DNA of 25,753 bases from a virus. A program made the position numbers and the translations under genes. Of this stretch, positions 1-6,651 are shown piece after piece (position 1 is the stretch's first letter; every line of letters begins with the position of its first letter). The notes under the pieces were generated by a model. The model saw only the letters and a program-made list of their open reading frames with translations. It was not told where the DNA came from and did not search any database. The stretch spans positions 1-25,753 of the IMG/VR virus record IMGVR_UViG_3300020404_001728. The stretch is one strand, 5' to 3'.

Positions 1-1058
1 GCTATCTTATCTAACTCATCTGATTCTAATAGATATTGTCTTTCTAAGTAATCTCTGATTAGTTGGTTTTGGAAAGTTTCATCTTTAACGTTACCAACAA
101 TGTTTTTGTTTACCTTTTGATTTGTTTTTAATTGTCCAATTGTATCGGTTCTTGTTACAGTAACTTCAGCAACCTTAAATAATTTCTTAAGTTCGGTGAT
201 ACATTTCTTCATATCACTAGCTTCCGTTTTAGTAAATCTTAAACGTAATCTTGGATACTTTGGAAGTTTAGTTCCAATCTCATCATATACCCATTGTGGT
301 ATAACTCCATTTACAACATCAACAGTTAAAAACCCATAATCATTTTGAATATGGTGTTCGGTGAAGGTCCGAGTGGGAACATCCCACAATAAGTAACCAT
401 GATTTTCGAGTAGTTCTCCATGATTCTGTTGAATCATCGAACCTGCGTAGGCAACCCACTCATATCCTTCTCCAAATGTTTGTCTTTTGTGTATATCTCC
501 TAAAAGGGCCATATCATATCCATCAAACATATCTACTTGAAATGAGTTGGATGATACGGTATAACCGATATCGGTTTGTGCTTTGTTTACTGGTCCATGA
601 AATAAAACGATTTTATTTTCTCCATCAACGGTATCTCCCTTAGGCCAATTTTCCTTGTTATCCAATATAGAATAGACAACGAAAGTAAGGTTATGGATAT
701 TATAGATACCAGTATCACGAAGATAATGAATTCTATCGTTGTTAAGATTTTCGATAATAGGTGTGAGTACATCTAGTCTGTGTGAGTTATTTAAGTTACA
801 ATCGTGATTACCTGTGATTAACACAGTTTCTCTTAACTTCGCACACTCGGTGAGAAACCAAGATATTTCGTGTACGAGTTCGGGTGACATCTCTGTTTTA
901 GCATGAGCAATATCACCAGCTATATAAATGAGGGAATCCTCAATTTTATCTTCTTTTACTTGTTTTAGGAATTTTTTGAATACCAATTTGTATTCTTTGT
1001 GCCGTTGTAGATTACGAATATGTAAATCTGCAAGGTGGTAAACTTTATTTATTATCAT
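1..1058 (-). CDS. SbcD/Mre11-like recombination nuclease subunit (T4 gp47-like), 3' end beyond window
   Basis: This is a metallophosphoesterase-fold nuclease, the catalytic subunit that pairs with an SbcC/gp46-like ATPase in phage recombination and DNA-end processing. The first 352 codons are visible and no stop is reached before position 1. T4 gp47 is about 339 aa, so little is likely missing. The metal-binding motifs appear in family order: DLHIRN near residue 10 (D-x-H), a GDIAH segment near residue 50 (G-D), GNHD near residue 83, and GDIHKRQ near residue 180 (G-D-x-H). The ATG at 1058-1056 overlaps the TGA of the primase gene as ATGA, which implies translational coupling. The partner ATPase gene would be expected just beyond the left edge. 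The family is seen directly from the motifs; the gp47 role is inferred from family and neighbourhood. Confidence 0.93.
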   Translation of the reverse strand, partial: MIINKVYHLADLHIRNLQRHKEYKLVFKKFLKQVKEDKIEDSLIYIAGDIAHAKTEMSPELVHEISWFLTECAKLRETVLITGNHDCNLNNSHRLDVLTPIIENLNNDRIHYLRDTGIYNIHNLTFVVYSILDNKENWPKGDTVDGENKIVLFHGPVNKAQTDIGYTVSSNSFQVDMFDGYDMALLGDIHKRQTFGEGYEWVAYAGSMIQQNHGELLENHGYLLWDVPTRTFTEHHIQNDYGFLTVDVVNGVIPQWVYDEIGTKLPKYPRLRLRFTKTEASDMKKCITELKKLFKVAEVTVTRTDTIGQLKTNQKVNKNIVGNVKDETFQNQLIRDYLERQYLLESDELDKI

Positions 1059-1996
1059 AAACCTTTTAATTTTTGTGATATAATATCACCGAAACCAGTT
1101 TCTTCTGATTCTTTTAATTTACTGTTAACTTCCGAGAACCCCATATCGGATGCATCTTTATTTGTGGGTTTTATATTTTTTGTATCTATTCCTTGGTTTT
1201 GGAATTGTATTGTATATTTTAATGCCTGGTCTTGTGCATCTTCATCTAAGAGAATATTAATATCTTTAACATTATTACCATATATACTATCATTAAGCTT
1301 TTTTGGAACAAACTTACCAAGTAAAGGAATTGCATTTCTCTTCACAGCCATTGCATCAAAAACTCCTTCTACTAAAGTAATTGGTTCATCCCAATTAATT
1401 TGATTTTCAAACATTATAACATTTTTAGAAACCGGCGGATTCTTATACTTAAACTTTTCTTCATCGAATACAGAACGTGCGATGAAGTAATTGAGTCTAT
1501 TATCAGAATCATAACTCGGAATAATAATACGATTGGCATAATGGCCACCATCACAATAACCAATATTATATTTAATAATATCTCCACGAGTGATACCTCT
1601 TCTTTCAGCATATTTCTTTACCTTTCTAAACAAAGGATTGATACCCTTTGGTTTTTTTAGAAGTGATTGAAACTCACTAGGTAACCTCAATTCTACCTTT
1701 TCATCTTCAGTATCATTGTTGTAAACAACATAATCATCACCATAAATTTCATATAATTTTCTCAGTTTACGAGAATCTACATGAAGTCTTTTTAATAATC
1801 TATTTACTCGTTTACCTTTTGCATCACATACCCAACAATGCCATTGCTGTGTTTGTATGTTTATTTGCAATTTCTTTTTATGATGATGACAAAATGGACA
1901 ATAGTGTGCCTGTTCATCGTTTTTTAGCGATGTACCAGGACCTAAAACATCATCCAATATTGTTATAACAGATTGTTTTTCGTGATGTGAAAGCAT
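1055..1996 (-). CDS. DNA primase (T4 gp61-like, zinc finger plus TOPRIM)
   Basis: A 313-aa primase that would lay RNA primers for lagging-strand synthesis with a gp41-like helicase. An N-terminal zinc ribbon is visible with Cys33, Cys36, Cys54 and Cys57 (CPFC...CWVC). A TOPRIM catalytic core follows, with the acidic motif LVEGVFDA near residue 208 and the Asp-x-Asp type motif ILLDEDAQD near residue 250. T4 gp61 is 342 aa, so the length fits. The gene sits directly before the SbcD/gp47-like nuclease (4-base overlap), a replication/recombination pairing. No clear Shine-Dalgarno sequence precedes the ATG, but a one-mismatch copy of the window's promoter motif lies 17 bases upstream. The alternative is a DnaG-type phage primase; the small size favours gp61. 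Confidence 0.92.
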   Translation of the reverse strand: MLSHHEKQSVITILDDVLGPGTSLKNDEQAHYCPFCHHHKKKLQINIQTQQWHCWVCDAKGKRVNRLLKRLHVDSRKLRKLYEIYGDDYVVYNNDTEDEKVELRLPSEFQSLLKKPKGINPLFRKVKKYAERRGITRGDIIKYNIGYCDGGHYANRIIIPSYDSDNRLNYFIARSVFDEEKFKYKNPPVSKNVIMFENQINWDEPITLVEGVFDAMAVKRNAIPLLGKFVPKKLNDSIYGNNVKDINILLDEDAQDQALKYTIQFQNQGIDTKNIKPTNKDASDMGFSEVNSKLKESEETGFGDIISQKLKGL

Positions 1997-2013
1997 AATT
2001 AGTCAATAAAACA

Positions 2014-2024
2014 ATGTAAATATA
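2014..2024 (-). promoter_or_regulatory. Putative promoter element before the primase gene
   Basis: Sense strand reads TATATTTACAT, one mismatch to TATATTTATAT, 17 bases before the primase ATG and between the GIY-YIG gene and the primase. It is one of seven such sites in the window. Confidence 0.5.
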
Positions 2025-2035
2025 CGAAAAATATT

Positions 2036-2530
2036 TTAATTATCCAAGTCTTTTCTAAAGAATTTTCCTAATAAATTATCATTTAACGCCATTTCATCAC
2101 CCAAAACATCATGTGAAAACTGTTCTTGTAACTCATAGTACGTTAAAGCCTTCTTATTTTTACAAAATTTAAGGATTTTTAACTCTAATCTATCATTTAT
2201 ATCATCTCTCCTATCTTCAGTAAGAGCTTGTTCATTAGTATGAAACCACAATTGTACGATAGGATTAGAAGAACGATACTTTTTCCAATCAGATTCTTTC
2301 TCTACCATTTCGTACCTTTTCATTCTTTTATCTTCAAGTTTAGCAATTTCCTTTTTACCAAATTTTCTTTTTCTAATAGAAACTACTTGTTTTTTTCCGA
2401 TATAGTACTGGCCAGTTTGACCATTTGTTATTTTGTAAATAAACCCAAAAGTATCTTCGGGCATATCTGATAATTCTGTTATTACTCTGCCGTTATATGT
2501 CCAGCTCATAGTTAAAAATTTTGAAATCAT
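2036..2530 (-). CDS. GIY-YIG-like nuclease-fold protein
   Basis: A 164-aa protein with the hallmarks of the phage GIY-YIG group. GFIYKI occupies residues 29-34 and YYIGKK residues 42-47. Then come a basic stretch, a DWKKYRSS segment near residue 80, a YYE motif whose Glu133 would be the metal ligand, and an NDNLLG motif (Asn150/Asn152) near the C-terminus. These fit the single-domain Seg-like nucleases common in T4-like phages. The segment between the two core motifs and the helix is unusual, being very Lys/Arg-rich. I take the ATG at 2530 because GAGAGG lies 7 bases upstream; an in-frame ATG at 2509 (MSWTYN) is possible. The 5' end overlaps the sulfotransferase gene by 38 bases in another frame. 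Function is unproven: homing endonuclease, repair nuclease or anti-host nuclease are all possible. Confidence 0.75.
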   Translation of the reverse strand: MISKFLTMSWTYNGRVITELSDMPEDTFGFIYKITNGQTGQYYIGKKQVVSIRKRKFGKKEIAKLEDKRMKRYEMVEKESDWKKYRSSNPIVQLWFHTNEQALTEDRRDDINDRLELKILKFCKNKKALTYYELQEQFSHDVLGDEMALNDNLLGKFFRKDLDN

Positions 2531-3068
2531 TTGAGTACCTCTCTTCTACCCAATTCTTTACATCCTTATCGTTGTAAATATGCTTATAAAAGTCATGTTG
2601 ATTTAGATTGGGATGTTTATCATAAATTGAGTTACGATTATGATGTGGTATTGAGTGACCATCTTTACCAACGTAATCCATTACAAGATTAAAATCATTG
2701 ATAAAGTTTTCATATCTGCCGATAAATGTTACCTTTTTATCTTCAGTACTTCCATTTTGTATAAACCAATATTGGGGAAAGAAAACATAATCATTCAAAT
2801 CCATGTTTTCTATAAATTTATTAATACTCATCCAACCATTTATTCTTGTTTGATGGTAATATGCAGATGCAAATCGAGTATAAGGATTTCTTACAAAACA
2901 CATAATGTGGTAATCCTTTATATTTTCAAATTTTCCAATATGATTGTGTGCTTTGGTAACGTATTCAGTACCTTTTACTTTGTGTAATACTGATGTAATA
3001 GATGTGCCACCAGTTTTAGGTATATGAATAAACCCCCACTTTTTAGAACGATTTATCAGTAAACTCAA
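2493..3068 (-). CDS. PAPS-dependent sulfotransferase family protein
   Basis: A 191-aa protein of the cytosolic/Golgi-type sulfotransferase fold (Sulfotransfer_2-like), which moves a sulfuryl group from PAPS to a hydroxyl, typically on a glycan. The 5'-phosphosulfate loop is IPKTGGTS (Pro17 to Ser23). The 3'-phosphate-binding segment is VRNPYTRFASAYY, with Arg60 and Ser68 as the expected contacts. The order and spacing of both motifs are right, and the length is short but complete for the family. There is no ATG before the P-loop. The best start is TTG at 3068, with no Shine-Dalgarno sequence, 10 bases after the stop of the 62-aa gene, so translation may depend on coupling. The substrate is unknown. 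It lies between structural and replication genes next to a GIY-YIG gene, a typical cargo position. Confidence 0.85.
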   Translation of the reverse strand: MSLLINRSKKWGFIHIPKTGGTSITSVLHKVKGTEYVTKAHNHIGKFENIKDYHIMCFVRNPYTRFASAYYHQTRINGWMSINKFIENMDLNDYVFFPQYWFIQNGSTEDKKVTFIGRYENFINDFNLVMDYVGKDGHSIPHHNRNSIYDKHPNLNQHDFYKHIYNDKDVKNWVEERYSNDFKIFNYELDI

Positions 3069-3078
3069 ATTAAGTATT

Positions 3079-3267
3079 TTATAGTTCTATTGTAGAAGAG
3101 TATGGTGTTTGATTTAATTTACCACCTCTAGCTTGTTTAAGAGCCTTTTCATCTTTAGATAATTCTTTCAAGTCGAAATCATCTTTAGATATAGGAGTCT
3201 TATCAGCTCCTGTTCTTGGAAGCTTAGAAAAATCTGATTTATCGTATAAGTCTTTAATTGAAGCCAT
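3079..3267 (-). CDS. Small hypothetical protein, 62 aa, probably virion-associated
   Basis: A short hydrophilic protein rich in Lys and Asp, with a C-terminal stretch ARGGKLNQTPYSST that resembles tails of small proteins in other marine T4-like phages, by my recollection only. There is no membrane segment, signal peptide or Cys. The start is well supported: GAGG lies 9 bases before the ATG and an exact TATATTTATAT element lies 21 bases before it. It begins a transcription unit that runs into the sulfotransferase and nuclease genes. Function is unknown. Confidence 0.7.
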   Translation of the reverse strand: MASIKDLYDKSDFSKLPRTGADKTPISKDDFDLKELSKDEKALKQARGGKLNQTPYSSTIEL

Positions 3268-3288
3268 AATTATTTTCCTCGTTATATA

Positions 3289-3299
3289 ATATAAATATA
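3289..3299 (-). promoter_or_regulatory. Putative promoter element before the 62-aa gene
   Basis: Exact TATATTTATAT on the sense strand, 21 bases before the ATG, in a 54-base gap after the 439-aa gene. No conserved -35-like block precedes it. Confidence 0.6.
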
Positions 3300-3321
3300 G
3301 TATTTTTTAGTTTAACGATTT

Positions 3322-4641
3322 TTATAAATCTATTCTAACAATAAAATTAACATCCATATCAGGATATTTTTTTATTGGTTTTGGTAATTTAGCGGTTGCA
3401 ACTAAATCTCCCTTATCATTATATAATCCAATCGTTGTAATAAAAGTTGTTAAATATGAACCAGTTGGGTCTGTTAATGCCTTTGAATAATAATCATCCC
3501 AACTACCAGTAACATAATCATTAGTTACAGAAGATGTAACTGAACCTGTATAGTGTGGTACTCTTGATATATCATCTACAAATTTTATTGTTCTAGTTCT
3601 TCTTCTTCTTGCAAGTGCAAATCCATTATCTTCTTCAAATTCATACGAACCACTCAATGTTACATTAACTGCTGATGGATTCTGTGAATAGTTAAACTCA
3701 CAATCACCTGCTTGAACTAGTACTTCTAATTCATTTATAGTTTTAGTAGAACGATATTCTAACTCATAAGTTGAAATATCTTCCAATGTATCATCATTGT
3801 GAACATCATGAGTAGTTATTGCTATTAAACCATCTTGATATAAAACATTACCAAATTGTAATGGTTTTAATTTTGATGTTAAGAAGTTTAACGGTTCTGT
3901 AAATTGTATAGTACCTTGTGTTCTTATATCAGAAGAACCACTAATATATTCACCACCAATATCATTTGTAAACATATCCCATCTAACAAGCCTTCTAACA
4001 TCTGTATCACCTTCAACTGTTAGAGTCATATCACAATCACCTTGTAAATCTAAATCAGATGATAATAAAATTGATTCAGTAACAGAGGTATCAGATACTC
4101 TTAGATAAACTCCTCTATCTAAATCACCATTATTACTTAATGAACCAGTTCCAAATGAACCAAAATCTGCATCTAAGAATTGATATTTTTTTCTAGTACC
4201 TACTAAGTTTCCTTTTTTATCATCAACAATAACTGAACCAGATGATAATTGTGGAGAGGTAAATTTAACCGAACCTGGTTTTATTCCATCTCCAACTCTA
4301 CTTTGGGTTATTGGTATTAAAAAAAGAGTTTCATCGATTCTTCTTTCATTTGAAAAATCAGACATATCGGTAATTGCACCAAACATATTTATTAAACCAT
4401 TATCAGTAAAATACTTGTGTTTGATAGATTGGTACATTGGATACTTATGAAATGATGCAGTTATAGAACCACTTACAGTTCTTTCAAACTCATCAGATTC
4501 AAACAATCCACTACCTGTGTGAAAATCAGATGTTTTATCGTATATCTTTAATACAGGATATTCCGCATGAGTTGCGTTGAATTTCTTATAGACTTTGAAC
4601 TGTCTATTAGATACATTTGATTTTGGAATATTCTTAAACAT
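3322..4641 (-). CDS. Structural protein of 439 aa, sharing a C-terminal module with its upstream neighbour
   Basis: A Ser/Thr/Asp-rich beta-type protein without recognised catalytic motifs, probably a virion or tail-appendage component. Its last part (FNYSQNP..., then TTFITTIGLYNDKGD, LVATAKLPKPIKK and an acidic end) aligns by eye with the C-terminus of the 410-aa protein encoded just upstream (FNFSNNP..., TYITSIGLMND, AVAKTSQPIEK), so the two share a domain. The reading frame is open to an ATG at 4674, but I choose the ATG at 4641. That start has GAGGAG 7 bases upstream, and the upstream ATG would lie within the terminator/promoter segment. The gene has its own promoter element and is insulated from the 410-aa gene by a terminator, so it may be expressed differently from it. 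Confidence 0.8.
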   Translation of the reverse strand: MFKNIPKSNVSNRQFKVYKKFNATHAEYPVLKIYDKTSDFHTGSGLFESDEFERTVSGSITASFHKYPMYQSIKHKYFTDNGLINMFGAITDMSDFSNERRIDETLFLIPITQSRVGDGIKPGSVKFTSPQLSSGSVIVDDKKGNLVGTRKKYQFLDADFGSFGTGSLSNNGDLDRGVYLRVSDTSVTESILLSSDLDLQGDCDMTLTVEGDTDVRRLVRWDMFTNDIGGEYISGSSDIRTQGTIQFTEPLNFLTSKLKPLQFGNVLYQDGLIAITTHDVHNDDTLEDISTYELEYRSTKTINELEVLVQAGDCEFNYSQNPSAVNVTLSGSYEFEEDNGFALARRRRTRTIKFVDDISRVPHYTGSVTSSVTNDYVTGSWDDYYSKALTDPTGSYLTTFITTIGLYNDKGDLVATAKLPKPIKKYPDMDVNFIVRIDL

Positions 4642-4654
4642 ATATTTCTCCTCT

Positions 4655-4665
4655 ATATAAATATA
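4655..4665 (-). promoter_or_regulatory. Putative promoter element before the 439-aa structural gene
   Basis: Exact TATATTTATAT on the sense strand, 13 bases before the chosen ATG and immediately followed by the GAGGAG ribosome-binding site. It lies right after a terminator hairpin, which is strong support for a promoter, because the gene would otherwise be poorly transcribed. The implied leader is very short. Confidence 0.65.
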
Positions 4666-4672
4666 TGGAAAC

Positions 4673-4698
4673 AAAAAACCCCACTCGTGGTGGGGTTT
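4673..4698 (-). terminator. Intrinsic terminator after the 410-aa structural gene
   Basis: On the sense strand AAACCCCAC pairs perfectly with GTGGGGTTT around a 5-base loop (CACGA), and the right arm runs into TTTTTTGT. It lies 18 bases after the stop of the 410-aa gene. This is a classic rho-independent terminator in the direction of transcription. Confidence 0.9.
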
Positions 4699-4716
4699 AT
4701 TAGAGGTTAAGTTCTA

Positions 4717-5949
4717 TTAGAAGTCAAGTTTTACTTTAATTAATACTTCTTTATCAAATGATTTTTCAATTGGTTGTGAAGTTTTAGCAACTGCCAACAT
4801 CTCATTAGCATCATTCATTAATCCGATTGATGTAATATATGTTCTTGGGTCTTGTTCAAAAGAAGATTCTCTGAACGTACCATCTGAACCTGTTGTGAAT
4901 GTTGGGTTGTTAGAGAAGTTAAATTCTCTATTCTGTGCTCTTACAAAGTAGTGTGATGTAGAAAGATTTTCTACTCTTCTTGCTTGGAAATCATCTCCAC
5001 CTTTAATCATTTCATGTAATAAGAAATGATTTCTTCCTTCATAATCAAATCCTTTGTATAATTCAGCTCCACCAGTAGAACCACTATCAATTGAATCACC
5101 AACAGTAGCATGAATAGCTGCAGGATTAAATACGATAATACCTTGGTCAGGATAGAATAATCCAAATCCTTGTCCAGCGGCAACACCACTAGAGTAATTT
5201 TCTGCAATTGTTGCATCATTTTCAGTTCCTAAGTTAAGTGAACCACTAACGATATTAAATACTCTACCAGCTTTTCCTACTGAATCAGAAAATTTCTTTC
5301 CACTATCATCAATAAATCTGTGTGAACCATTAGAACCACTAAGTAGTATTTCTAAGTTACCTGCATCTACTGATTCTTTATAGCGGGCACGAGCTATATT
5401 AACCACATAGATATCTTCAGAGTCAACACTTGCTCCAGATGAAGATGCAAATGAGAATAACTCATCATCTTGTTCTAGTAATATTTGTCTGTATTGAGCA
5501 TAAGTTGCTTTAGTTGCTTGTAATGAGTTATCATCGTTTGCCAATGATACTGAACCACTACCATATTTGTTACCAAATGCAACCGAATATTGTACTTCAG
5601 CAGATGCATCTGTTGCTGGGTCTGTTGAGTAAACATTCACATAGTATTGTGTTGAAGCAGCTGTTTGAGCTGATGATGTAAAGAAATTGGATAGAGAACC
5701 TGTATCACCAGTCCAAAGACCAGTTGTTACTGTTTCTACCTTTCCTTGTACAGTATCAAACTCACCGAATCTTTTGTAGATTCCAGTAGAAAGATTCCCA
5801 CCTTGAGCGGCAATCTTATCACCACCAGTTAAGTACTGATTGATGATTTCCGATAATTGTTCAGAAGTAACTTCACCATTCTGTGCCGATAGGTATGCTG
5901 CTAAATCAGATGATAAGTTTACTCCTGCTTGTCCTGTTATTTGTGCCAT
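4717..5949 (-). CDS. Structural protein of 410 aa, probable abundant virion/tail protein
   Basis: A Ser/Gly/Ala/Thr-rich protein with no Cys-based or catalytic motif and no signal peptide. N-terminal residues 1-60 (AQITGQAGVNLSSDLAAYLS...) look helical; the rest looks beta-rich. The C-terminal ~75 residues match the C-terminal module of the 439-aa neighbour. It follows the 209-aa structural gene by 13 bases and ends in a strong terminator, so it closes the long structural transcription unit. AAGGA lies 11 bases before the ATG, the same arrangement as at the 1912-aa gene. Candidate roles are a fibre or appendage subunit; I cannot assign one from sequence. The low aromatic content and small-residue bias fit an assembled virion protein. 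Confidence 0.8.
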   Translation of the reverse strand: MAQITGQAGVNLSSDLAAYLSAQNGEVTSEQLSEIINQYLTGGDKIAAQGGNLSTGIYKRFGEFDTVQGKVETVTTGLWTGDTGSLSNFFTSSAQTAASTQYYVNVYSTDPATDASAEVQYSVAFGNKYGSGSVSLANDDNSLQATKATYAQYRQILLEQDDELFSFASSSGASVDSEDIYVVNIARARYKESVDAGNLEILLSGSNGSHRFIDDSGKKFSDSVGKAGRVFNIVSGSLNLGTENDATIAENYSSGVAAGQGFGLFYPDQGIIVFNPAAIHATVGDSIDSGSTGGAELYKGFDYEGRNHFLLHEMIKGGDDFQARRVENLSTSHYFVRAQNREFNFSNNPTFTTGSDGTFRESSFEQDPRTYITSIGLMNDANEMLAVAKTSQPIEKSFDKEVLIKVKLDF

Positions 5950-5962
5950 CTTTTATTTATCC

Positions 5963-6592
5963 TTATTTTGGTTGTACATAAGTAACTGTTACTGGTATAG
6001 TTTGTGAACCACCAGTCTCATTACCATATACAGTAATTGTTGTTTTTACAGTTGCTGTAATATTTGGGTTTGGAATGAATGTAAATCCTATTCCAGTTTC
6101 TATTGCTGCGGTTGTTGTTATTTCATCACCAAGTGCCAGAGGAATTGTACCTGATGTTGCCGCTAAACCAGTACCAACAATTGAACCTGCATTCTTGTTA
6201 GAAAGAATAACAGTATATCCTGACTGTTGATTTCCACTTGGTGAAGTTGTTGGTGTCAACGAAACTTGACCAGAATTTTGGTTTACCGAAACTGAAGGAA
6301 TACCAAATTCTACTTTTGGGATTTTCTTAGTTCCTTTTGGTAAAGTTACCAATTTATATTTTAATGATTGAGTTTCATCTGGTGAAGCTTCTGTGATTGG
6401 AATCGCTTTGATAGCTGCATCATAGAATGCACTTCCTTTAGGATGTGCTGGTTCGTACAATGAATAATCAATCTCATCATCACCCAATGCAAACTTTGTG
6501 ATGTCTAGTCCACCACCATTAGCAAGTAGTTCTCTACCCTTTCTTGTAAGGATAGCATCAACTGTGATTTCTGCGTTATCTAAATATGCCAT
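5963..6592 (-). CDS. Tail/virion structural protein, 209 aa
   Basis: The N-terminal segment (LDNAEITVDAILTRKGRELL, then ITKFALGDDEIDYSLYEP) is a conserved block that I recognise from structural proteins of marine T4-like phages, although its exact position in the particle is not known to me. Residues from about 105 on form a Thr/Ser/Gly-rich beta-sandwich-like domain, consistent with an Ig-like fold. The start is firm: AGAGG precedes the ATG and an exact copy of the promoter motif lies 26 bases upstream. The gene begins the unit that also contains the 410-aa gene. It is unlikely to be an enzyme. Confidence 0.78.
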   Translation of the reverse strand: MAYLDNAEITVDAILTRKGRELLANGGGLDITKFALGDDEIDYSLYEPAHPKGSAFYDAAIKAIPITEASPDETQSLKYKLVTLPKGTKKIPKVEFGIPSVSVNQNSGQVSLTPTTSPSGNQQSGYTVILSNKNAGSIVGTGLAATSGTIPLALGDEITTTAAIETGIGFTFIPNPNITATVKTTITVYGNETGGSQTIPVTVTYVQPK

Positions 6593-6618
6593 AATTTTTT
6601 TCCTCTATGTTATTCAAT

Positions 6619-6629
6619 ATATAAATATA
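6619..6629 (-). promoter_or_regulatory. Putative promoter element before the 209-aa structural gene
   Basis: Exact TATATTTATAT on the sense strand, 26 bases before the ATG, in the 59-base gap after the 1912-aa gene. No terminator hairpin was seen in this gap, so read-through from the giant gene is also possible. Confidence 0.6.
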
Positions 6630-6651
6630 ACTATTTTTAATTTTATTGTTT

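Noticed and set aside
1035-1660. Plus-strand open frames opposite the primase gene (1035-1403, 1400-1660) and similar ones throughout the window
   Set aside because: They lie antisense to well-supported genes with conserved motifs, have low-complexity Phe/Ser/Ile composition and lack ribosome-binding sites. They are shadows of the minus-strand coding.
3289-3299. TATAAATA read on the plus strand as a rightward T4 late promoter, here and at the other six sites
   Set aside because: No plus-strand gene follows any of these sites, while each is closely placed before a minus-strand start. The sense-strand reading is preferred.
4642-4674. ATG at 4674 as the start of the 439-aa structural gene
   Set aside because: The extra 11 codons overlap the terminator tail and the promoter element, whereas the ATG at 4641 has a GAGGAG ribosome-binding site at ideal spacing.
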